A DNA stretch of 39,770 nucleotides from Flavobacteriia bacterium (GTDB lineage Bacteria; Bacteroidota; Bacteroidia; Flavobacteriales; Flavobacteriaceae): assembly GCA_018500075.1 (NCBI GenBank), contig JAHBAN010000028.1, positions 1-39,770 on the forward strand, in the 5' to 3' direction. The notes beneath the pieces are model-generated. The model made no database searches. It saw only the letters and a program-made list of their open reading frames with translations, and was not told where the DNA came from. Positions 16,606 through 22,710 of this stretch are shown here, in pieces. The translations under genes and the position numbers were made by a program. Position 1 is the first letter of the stretch, and each line of letters opens with the position of its first letter.

Positions 16606-17006
16606 TGTAGTCTCGTTGCGAGCAGGCGTTCCTCGCGTGGCAAAAGCGTGCGTAGGGCTTTGAGACATTTGTAATACTGGTTTTCTGTCACGGCGGCTGT
16701 CGCCAAATCGAGCTGTGCCCTGCTGTCATGATCTGTGAGCACTCTGCTCAACTCTTCGATCCGGCGCAATATCTGCAACTTGGCATCAGCGGCGGTGCTG
16801 TCTCCGGTCAGGACCAGTTGGGTCGCAAAGCAGGCGCGGCGAACCGGTGTTGTTGCCTCTTCGGGATGAATGGCGTCCTTGAGGCGTAGAATTTTTGCAT
16901 CGGGTGTTTTGATCGCAAGGCGCGAGCGTTTATCGCCGTTTTCGATCACAGCGCCATTGATCAGGACACGTTCACGCGGGCCGAGTTTTAGGATGAGACC
17001 TGTCAT
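16602..17006 (-). CDS. flbT: Flagellin synthesis repressor FlbT
   Basis: This 134-residue protein matches FlbT throughout: LILKLGPRERVLINGAVIEN at the start, RRACFATQLVLTGD centrally, and ENQYYKCLKALRTLLPREE near the end. In Caulobacter FlbT binds the 5' leader of flagellin mRNA and lowers its translation and stability until the hook is complete; in some alphaproteobacteria it acts positively. The start overlaps the flaF stop by four bases and the stop overlaps DUF1217 by four bases. The flagellin gene lies just upstream of flaF, and its leader can form two hairpins (18698-18736), a plausible target. Confidence 0.95.
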   Translation of the reverse strand: MTGLILKLGPRERVLINGAVIENGDKRSRLAIKTPDAKILRLKDAIHPEEATTPVRRACFATQLVLTGDSTAADAKLQILRRIEELSRVLTDHDSRAQLDLATAAVTENQYYKCLKALRTLLPREERLLATRLQ

Positions 17007-17377
17007 TTTGCTGCTCCGCTTGCCAAACCACGCATAATTGCGGCGTTGATTTCAATCAGGGGGGCAATGCTGGCGCCTGATTTCAACACCTTTGGAGAAT
17101 AGTCTTGGGTGAACTCGGCCAGATAGAAAATACGCGCGCGCAAGTCCTGAGACAGGGTGTTCCCGTTGCTTGCGACGTCGGTTGCGAGGAGGGTCCAGAG
17201 TTTTCTGTTTTTGTGAATCGCATCGGCCAGAGCGGGGAACCCTTGTGGCCCCATGGTCGCGGCGATTCTCATATTGTTGGTAACTTTGGCGAAGATTTCA
17301 TATTCGGTCCCCCGATTGGTTCGGGTCGGGGCGCTTTGGGATGTATATCCCGCGATAGCTTGGGATTGGGCGTTCAT
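17003..17377 (-). CDS. flaF: Flagellar biosynthesis regulator FlaF
   Basis: This 124-residue protein matches FlaF: GYTSQSAPTRTNRGTEYEIF, then ALADAIHKNRKLWTLLATDV, and RARIFYLAEFTQDYSPKVLK. FlaF is needed for flagellin production and export in Caulobacter and acts opposite to FlbT; in some species it binds flagellin or FlbT directly. It lies 82 bases downstream of flagellin on the same strand and overlaps flbT by four bases, so flagellin, its activator and its repressor form one transcription unit or close neighbours. Confidence 0.94.
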   Translation of the reverse strand: MNAQSQAIAGYTSQSAPTRTNRGTEYEIFAKVTNNMRIAATMGPQGFPALADAIHKNRKLWTLLATDVASNGNTLSQDLRARIFYLAEFTQDYSPKVLKSGASIAPLIEINAAIMRGLASGAAK

Positions 17378-17459
17378 TGCTCAGCCTCGTGATTATTATT
17401 TTGTGTGAAACGCAATCAATAGGCCGGGTGCGCAGCCGTCTGCGCACCCGGTGCTCTTG

Positions 17460-18674
17460 TTAGCGGAAGAGCGAGAGCAAGGCTTGAGGCGATTGGTTGG
17501 CAATCGAAAGCGATTGCACGCCAAGCTGCTGCTGGACTTGAAGCGCTTGCAGACGCGCAGAGGCTTCTTCCATGTTGGCATCCACCATGGCACCGATCCC
17601 TGTTTTGAGAGAGTCGGTCAGGTTTGAGATAAACTCGGCTTGCGTGCTGATCCGACCCTCGGCAGAGCCAAAGGACGCGGCGGCGTCAATGGCTGTGTTG
17701 ATCAGTGTTTCAATAGAGCCCAAAGCCGCTGTGGCCCCGACCTGTGTTGAAACGTTGATCGCCGCAACCGCTCCAAGGCCACCGGCCGAGGCATTCATGA
17801 ATTGACCGCTCACGGCAAGGCTTGTGGTGCCATTGTTTGTGATTGCCAATTCGCCCGGCGTGCCGCTGTCATAGTCAACGGTCACGTTCAGTCCGGTTGC
17901 TTCGATTGCGTTTTTCAGGCCGAGCGCCACCACGTCTCTTGTTGTGGTTGAGGCGACATCTTCAGCGGTGATCGTGTAAGAGATATCGGTGTCGCCGAGG
18001 CGCATCGAAATACTGTCACCCGCCGCGAAAACTGTCGTTGCGATGGTGATCGCAGCGTCATCCGCCGCGCCGCCGGTTGCATCGAGGGCAAACCCGAAGC
18101 TGTCAAGGCTTGCCGATACGCCATTTGTGGCCGCGCCTGTCACGAAGGCCGCTTTGGCGACATAGCCGCCAGTTGAAAGGTTGTTTCCAGAGACCTGGAT
18201 GTTGCTCGAATTGACCCCTGTGCTGGACCGGTCAAGCGACGACAGGACGTTGACCGAAGCGGAGGAGCCGTCAACAAGATTGAGACCATTGAACTGAGCG
18301 GCAGAGACAACGGAAGCAATCTGCTCCTTCAGCGCCGTGACGTCTGTGTTGATTTTGGCGCGATCCACGTTGTCACCCTGGGCGGCAACGATCTTGGTTT
18401 TCATCTCGGTGAGCAAATCTGTGATTGTCTCTGCGGCATTGCGCGCAACAGCAACTGTAGATTCGCCAAGGGCAAGGTTGTCTGATATCGCCTTGAAGCC
18501 GTTGACGTCGGATTCCATGACTTTGGAGATCGCCCAGACAGCGGAGTTTTCTTTGGCAGAGCTTACACTTTTACCTGTGGAGATCTGGTTTTGAACGTCA
18601 GATAGGTTTTTGTTGATACCCTTCAAAGTCTGAAGGGCGACCATTGCACTGTTGTTTGTCAGAATACTTGACAT
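17460..18674 (-). CDS. fliC: Flagellin
   Basis: The ATG at 18674 is chosen because MSSILTNNSAMVALQTLKGI is the flagellin N-terminus and AAAAGGA lies about nine bases upstream; the frame stays open 13 codons further. The 404-residue protein has D0/D1 N-terminal helices (NLSDVQNQISTGKSVSSAKE), a variable middle rich in Ala, Gly, Ser and Thr, and the C-terminal helices ending QLGVQSLSIANQSPQALLSL. It is the filament subunit, exported through the flagellar type III channel. A perfect CtrA box lies 155-170 bases upstream, and two hairpins sit in the leader. Only one true flagellin gene is seen in the window. Confidence 0.96.
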   Translation of the reverse strand: MSSILTNNSAMVALQTLKGINKNLSDVQNQISTGKSVSSAKENSAVWAISKVMESDVNGFKAISDNLALGESTVAVARNAAETITDLLTEMKTKIVAAQGDNVDRAKINTDVTALKEQIASVVSAAQFNGLNLVDGSSASVNVLSSLDRSSTGVNSSNIQVSGNNLSTGGYVAKAAFVTGAATNGVSASLDSFGFALDATGGAADDAAITIATTVFAAGDSISMRLGDTDISYTITAEDVASTTTRDVVALGLKNAIEATGLNVTVDYDSGTPGELAITNNGTTSLAVSGQFMNASAGGLGAVAAINVSTQVGATAALGSIETLINTAIDAAASFGSAEGRISTQAEFISNLTDSLKTGIGAMVDANMEEASARLQALQVQQQLGVQSLSIANQSPQALLSLFR

Positions 18675-18697
18675 CTTTTGAGTTCCTTTTGACACGA

Positions 18698-18736
18698 GGC
18701 GCTTTGCGCCCACCTAAAGTTCGCCCTCTTTGGGCG
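18698..18736 (-). promoter_or_regulatory. Tandem hairpins in the flagellin mRNA leader
   Basis: Read on the minus strand, the leader has two small stem-loops: CGCCC-loop-GGGCG (18722-18736, 5-base stem, 5-base loop) and GGCGC-AAA-GCGCC (18698-18710, 5-base stem, 3-base loop). The second ends about ten bases before the AAAAGGA ribosome site. Such a structure next to flaF-flbT is a plausible FlbT target, as known for Caulobacter fljK; binding is inference. Confidence 0.5.
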
Positions 18737-18828
18737 GGTTATGCCGTTCTGACCTGTGCAGCTCTGAGTTTGATGTGAAGCTGCGCCACCCGATAACCGG
18801 ATGCAAAAACATCATGTGGGTGTGCGGC

Positions 18829-18844
18829 TTAATGAAGCCTTAAC
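18829..18844. promoter_or_regulatory. Perfect CtrA box upstream of flagellin
   Basis: TTAA-TGAAGCC-TTAAC is an exact match to the CtrA consensus TTAA-N7-TTAAC. It lies in the 208-base gap between flgN and flagellin, 155-170 bases before the flagellin start. CtrA activates late flagellar genes in many alphaproteobacteria. The distance leaves room for a leader of over 100 bases that would include the hairpins at 18698-18736. Confidence 0.7.
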
Positions 18845-18882
18845 AGCGGCTTTAGAACTCTACTGAATTTATGACAAAACAG

Positions 18883-19245
18883 TCATGCCCGCTTTTCAAG
18901 CGTGTTTTTTTGACTGCCAAGGATCGTTTTCTTTTTGCCGCTGGCATCATAACTTTCTAGGCTTTTGCGCACTTTTTGCAGGGTGGCGAGGCGGGTGGAT
19001 ACCGATTTGATCCCGCGCGTCGCACTTTCGAGCATGGCCTGATTTCGGATCGCTTTGGTTTGAAGCCCGCGCAATGTGCTGACGTCGGGAAGAGGCGAGG
19101 CGTTGAGCGCGGTGACAAGAGCCTGCTTCTGGTCGAGCAGTTTTACCAGCGTATCCAGATCACCGCTGACCAATGCTTTGTGCTCTTTTTCAAGTAGGGT
19201 GTGAATTTGGCTGATGAGGCTATTCGAATTGTGTTGGGGCATCAT
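18883..19245 (-). CDS. flgN: Flagellar chaperone FlgN-like protein
   Basis: This 120-residue, wholly helical protein fits FlgN: SLISQIHTLLEKEHKALVSG, LDTLVKLLDQKQALVTAL, and a second coiled-coil with IRNQAMLESATRGIKSVSTR. FlgN is the cytoplasmic export chaperone for the junction proteins FlgK and FlgL, both encoded in the other flagellar block of the window. The motif AAAGGAG lies four bases before the first ATG and seven before the second (19242), so the protein may start at MPQHN. The start lies 26 bases inside the end of flgJ, so the two are coupled. FlgN is a weakly conserved family, so identity rests partly on context. Confidence 0.8.
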   Translation of the reverse strand: MMPQHNSNSLISQIHTLLEKEHKALVSGDLDTLVKLLDQKQALVTALNASPLPDVSTLRGLQTKAIRNQAMLESATRGIKSVSTRLATLQKVRKSLESYDASGKKKTILGSQKNTLEKRA

Positions 19246-19525
19246 GTTTCTCCTTTAGGGCGTTGAAAATTGACTCGGCGAGGCCTATCCCGCCGCTCTG
19301 GACAAGCGTTTTAGCGTGCGCCTCGGCAAGGAAAGAGGCGAAGTGCTCTTCGCCAGCGCCTCCGCCAAAAGCGTCTCTTGTTTTGCCCAAGCCCGCGGCT
19401 TTCAGCATTTCGGCGAGGAAGCTGGCTTCCAGATCCCGGGCCGCTTGTTGCAGCTTGGCGTGTTGCTCTGCCGGCGGGCCAGCCTGAGCGGGTATCTGCG
19501 CAGACAGGGCTTTCAAGTTTGTCAC
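19220..19525 (-). CDS. flgJ: Rod-binding protein, FlgJ N-terminal domain only
   Basis: The start chosen is a GTG at 19525 with GGAGG seven bases upstream; the ATG at 19555 in the same frame has no ribosome site and the GGAGG would lie inside the gene. The 101-residue protein has the rod-binding domain: QQAARDLEASFLAEMLKAAG, then GGGAGEEHFASFLAEAHAKT and GGIGLAESIFNAL. FlgJ caps the growing rod in the periplasm. As in most alphaproteobacteria the muramidase domain of enterobacterial FlgJ is absent. It is divergent from fliK and overlaps flgN. Confidence 0.9.
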   Translation of the reverse strand: MTNLKALSAQIPAQAGPPAEQHAKLQQAARDLEASFLAEMLKAAGLGKTRDAFGGGAGEEHFASFLAEAHAKTLVQSGGIGLAESIFNALKEKHDAPTQFE

Positions 19526-19573
19526 GGATTTACCTCCAATTCTTTGGATATTCATTGTTTTACGCCAGAAACG

Positions 19574-19589
19574 GTAAATATGCGGTAAC
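19574..19589. promoter_or_regulatory. Degenerate CtrA-like site between flgJ and fliK
   Basis: GTAA-ATATGCG-GTAAC has the N7 spacing of a CtrA box with the first T of each half replaced by G. It lies midway in the divergent gap between flgJ (19525) and fliK (19638), where both promoters must be. Weak evidence by itself; the two better boxes at other flagellar promoters in the window add support. Confidence 0.3.
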
Positions 19590-19637
19590 CAGAAGATGAG
19601 ATAGTTGCGGTGTAGGAAGAAATCCCGAGGCCAAAAC

Positions 19638-21371
19638 ATGATGCTAAATGCTCCGTTTGCGCAGCAGCTTTTGAAACCGAATGACACAGGAGCACCGCCA
19701 CCACAGGCGGGCGATCCTGTTGCGGGGGAGACGCGCGGGCTTGCCTTCGCGGATCTTTTTGAGCGGTTTTCGGAGGCGCCTTTGCAGGCTTCATCCCAAA
19801 TGAGTGTTGGCCCGGAGCGGGGCCTCAAACCGTTACAGAAGGCAGAGCCGGATCCTGTGGCAGGCTCAAAGGAGGAGCAGGTGACAGGAGAAGCGACTGT
19901 TGATTTTGCTCAAGTGGCGGCTGAGACAGAGCCGGAAAACGAGAGTCAGCCTGAGACACGGGGTGATCTTGAGATTGCGAAGGCAAATCCGCAGCCATTG
20001 CCAAACGCAGAGCCACAGCATCGCGTGGCGAACGCGCCGGACATCCCAGCTGCTCCGGAGCGCCAGTCTGGTGGGCAGGTGGTCGAGACGAATGCTGATC
20101 CCCGTCGCGTCTCTTTGGATGCGCGTTCGGATGTGCAAAACCCCGTTATGCGCGGTGAGGCCTTTGTTCAGGCCCCGAGCGCGCGCGCGCCAGAGACGAC
20201 CACAGAGGGGGAGCGTGCGTCATATCAACTGCCATCTGATGGCTTGGAGCTTTCACGCCCGACACCTGAAGAGGCAACGCGTGGTCCAATGGAGGAGCGC
20301 GCTGACAAGGTTGATACACACGAGCCTCAAAGGGCGCGCGCGAGAGACTATGCCAGCTGGCAAATAGCCGGGCTTCAGGCTCCTGTCGCCGCTGCGCAAA
20401 TCGGGCAGACAAAAGCGCCCACTCTTGAACAGAGATATGATCAGCCCGCTCATATGCTCCGCTCTCCGGGCGAAGAGGCTGTGCGCGAAGAGGTTGTGCG
20501 CGAAGAGGTTGCGGGCGAGAGAATAAAGCCCGGATATGTCCCGGCGCTGGCCCCGCAAGGGCTTGAGGAGCGGCTCACGCGGACGGCCATGGAGCCTGTG
20601 ATTGGGCAGGCCACCGGTGAGTCTAAAGCGCCGCCTATGCCTATTGTCGAGCGCCTTGGCCGCTTTGCACCGCCTGAGGAAAAGCCTGTCAGACAGTTCG
20701 AGACGACTAGAGAATTGCAGGCGGTTCCGTCTGAAACCTCTCCGGTTGATCATCCCGAAGAGCAGCCCAAGCCATCAGATATGCGCGCGACCATTTCGGC
20801 GCCGACGCCCGGCTTTGGCACGCTGTCTCACTTTGTGCCGCCTGCGTCCGGGGCTGTTTTAACAGAAAGTGCACGCGAGCGCGATCTGCTCTCGTCCGAA
20901 GGCTTGCCGCAGGTTTCTCACGCAGAGCTTGGCCGCTCTTTGCAGCAAGCATCTGCGGTGGCTGCGCCGGTTTTGAATGCGGAGCGCGCGATCGTTATTG
21001 TCAGAGATGCGCTTGATGAGATGGTCAACACCAAGCAGCGCGAAATCGAGCTTCAGCTTCACCCGAAAGAGCTTGGGAAGCTGCGCTTTGTGATGAGCGC
21101 GGGCGAGGGGCAGATGCTCGTGCAGGTCTTTGCCGAGCGGTCCGAAACACTGGACGCGCTGCGCCGCCACGCAGACATACTCGCGCGTGAATTCTCGTTT
21201 GAGGGTTTTGACACAGCAAGTTTCAACTTCAGCCAAGATAGGTCTGATCACAGCGACATCGCGCCGTCCTCCAGAGAGGGGGAGGCCGGGCTGGAGCCAA
21301 GCAAACCTGATTTGGACGTATCAAGATATGAATGGCGCAAGCTGGATGCGCGACTGGACATCAGGATTTAG
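19638..21371 (+). CDS. fliK: Flagellar hook-length control protein FliK
   Basis: The ATG at 19638 (or the next codon, 19641) is chosen over a TTG at 19605; GAGG lies seven bases upstream. The 577-residue protein has a long, low-complexity, Pro/Glu/Ala-rich N-terminal region and a conserved C-terminal hook-length domain: DEMVNTKQREIELQLHPKEL, GKLRFVMSAGEGQMLVQVFA, ERSETLDALRRHADILAREF. FliK is a secreted ruler that measures the hook and switches export from hook to filament subunits. Three 15-base tandem repeats lie at 20471-20515 in the ruler region. It is followed by flgD, whose start is 12 bases after the stop. Confidence 0.92.
   Translation: MMLNAPFAQQLLKPNDTGAPPPQAGDPVAGETRGLAFADLFERFSEAPLQASSQMSVGPERGLKPLQKAEPDPVAGSKEEQVTGEATVDFAQVAAETEPENESQPETRGDLEIAKANPQPLPNAEPQHRVANAPDIPAAPERQSGGQVVETNADPRRVSLDARSDVQNPVMRGEAFVQAPSARAPETTTEGERASYQLPSDGLELSRPTPEEATRGPMEERADKVDTHEPQRARARDYASWQIAGLQAPVAAAQIGQTKAPTLEQRYDQPAHMLRSPGEEAVREEVVREEVAGERIKPGYVPALAPQGLEERLTRTAMEPVIGQATGESKAPPMPIVERLGRFAPPEEKPVRQFETTRELQAVPSETSPVDHPEEQPKPSDMRATISAPTPGFGTLSHFVPPASGAVLTESARERDLLSSEGLPQVSHAELGRSLQQASAVAAPVLNAERAIVIVRDALDEMVNTKQREIELQLHPKELGKLRFVMSAGEGQMLVQVFAERSETLDALRRHADILAREFSFEGFDTASFNFSQDRSDHSDIAPSSREGEAGLEPSKPDLDVSRYEWRKLDARLDIRI
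20471..20515 (+). repeat. Three tandem 15-base repeats in fliK
   Basis: Units starting at 20471, 20486 and 20501 follow the pattern CGAAGAGGTTGTGCG; the first two differ at one position and the third has diverged at its end. They encode repeats of E-E-V/A-V-R in frame, so copy-number change would alter ruler length by five residues without a frameshift. Confidence 0.85.
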
Positions 21372-21382
21372 AGGAGCAGATC

Positions 21383-22036
21383 ATGACAGAGATTTCACCC
21401 GTTTTCGCACAGACAGCAAACTATACGGCGAGCGCCACGACGCAACCGGCGCTGACCTCTGATTTTCAGACCTTTATCAAGATGCTGACGGCACAGGCCG
21501 AAAACCAAGACCCTCTCAATCCGATGGACTCGGCCGAATACGCATCGCAGTTGGCGAGTTTTTCATCTGTCGAGCAACAGGTGAAGACCAACGATCTGCT
21601 GGCGGGATTGGCCGCGCAAATGGGCTCGTCCAATCTTGCCCAGCTCTCCAATTGGGTCGGGATGGATGCGCGGAGCGCGGCGACCGTTCGGTTTGAGGGC
21701 GCTCCGTTGACATTGCATCCGCTTCCGGCGCGCTTGGCAGATGAGGCTTATCTTGTCGTCTCCGATGAGAGCGGACAGGAAGTGCAGCGCTTGGCTTTGC
21801 CTCTGGACGGTGCGCCTATCGAGTGGGCCGGCGTGGCTCAGAGCGGGGCGGCATTGCCAACAGGATCATACCGCTTTGAAGTGGAAAACTATGCCCAGGG
21901 CGCTCTTCTTGGGAATTCCCCTGTCGAAAGTTATCAGCGTGTTGAAGAAGCACAAATGATTGATGGTCAAATCATTCTCCTGCTTCAGGGGGGTGGGGCG
22001 ATTTCGCCTGAAGATGTGATCGGGCTGCGCAGTTAA
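21383..22036 (+). CDS. flgD: Flagellar hook cap protein FlgD
   Basis: The ATG at 21383 has GAGGAG six bases upstream and gives the FlgD start; the frame is open further upstream inside fliK but in the wrong context. The 217-residue protein has the conserved block DFQTFIKMLTAQAENQDPLN, PMDSAEYASQLASFSSVEQQ, VKTNDLLAGL, then a tudor/FNIII-like part ending SYQRVEEAQMIDGQIILLLQ. FlgD caps the growing hook and is replaced by FlgK. The stop codon is nested with that of the yjbF-like gene on the opposite strand: both stops lie within the shared bases 22033-22036, so the genes converge with no gap. Confidence 0.95.
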   Translation: MTEISPVFAQTANYTASATTQPALTSDFQTFIKMLTAQAENQDPLNPMDSAEYASQLASFSSVEQQVKTNDLLAGLAAQMGSSNLAQLSNWVGMDARSAATVRFEGAPLTLHPLPARLADEAYLVVSDESGQEVQRLALPLDGAPIEWAGVAQSGAALPTGSYRFEVENYAQGALLGNSPVESYQRVEEAQMIDGQIILLLQGGGAISPEDVIGLRS

Positions 22037-22710
22037 CGCAGTTTCTGGACTGTGATATATCCGTTTTCCGTGCCGAGCCATTGGCGCGACTGAACGATAC
22101 GCCCGCCTGATGTAACTTTATAGGTGTTTAGAAAGGTCACGCCGTCTCCCGTGCAGTCTTCGCTTACGACCGTGACTGCGGAGTGAATTTCTCCAACGGA
22201 TAAAACCTCTGTGCCATGGGTCTTGATCTGACAGCTCAACCGGATGATGACCTCATGGTTTTCACCGTCGAGATAAATATGTGTGCGGTCTGCGCGTCCG
22301 GAGTGCGCATTGCGGATCAGGGCCAGAGACGGGCTCACCTGCGCAGCCATCAAATCTGCGCCAAGACCACGGCTTGAGACAATAATGCCGTGTCGCTCGC
22401 TGAGTGTGCGCCGGTCGGTAGACGCCCACGTGCTATGGGCGCTGTTCACGGACACTTCCGTGAGCAGTGTGAAATTGCGCCGATCCTCGATGAAGGCCAG
22501 CGCGAGCGGCTTTTCTGTCGTGTCCAGCGCCACTGTGATACCTTTGGTAAGGTCGTCAGCAGACGGGGCGGCGGGCGTGACAGAGGCCCTCTTTTTCACC
22601 AATCCTTTTACGACTTCCAGCCCTTTGCCGCGGTCGGGTTGGTTGCCGCAGGCCACAAGAGCCAGTGACAGGATCAGAAACAACGCAACAGATCTTTTGT
22701 GAAAGCTCAT
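22033..22710 (-). CDS. YjbF/GfcB family outer-membrane lipoprotein
   Basis: The ATG at 22710 has GGAGG eight bases upstream and overlaps the preceding gene's stop by four bases. The 225-residue protein starts with a lipoprotein signal peptide whose lipobox is ALVAC, with the lipidated cysteine at C21. The body matches the YjbF/GfcB family (DTTEKPLALAFIEDRRNFTL, RRTLSERHGIIVSSRGLGAD, and NTYKVTSGGRIVQSRQWLG). In E. coli these proteins belong to the yjbEFGH and gfc loci for exopolysaccharide or group 4 capsule export. It follows the YjbH-type gene as a two-gene operon. No YjbG or YjbE partner is seen. Confidence 0.85.
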   Translation of the reverse strand: MSFHKRSVALFLILSLALVACGNQPDRGKGLEVVKGLVKKRASVTPAAPSADDLTKGITVALDTTEKPLALAFIEDRRNFTLLTEVSVNSAHSTWASTDRRTLSERHGIIVSSRGLGADLMAAQVSPSLALIRNAHSGRADRTHIYLDGENHEVIIRLSCQIKTHGTEVLSVGEIHSAVTVVSEDCTGDGVTFLNTYKVTSGGRIVQSRQWLGTENGYITVQKLR

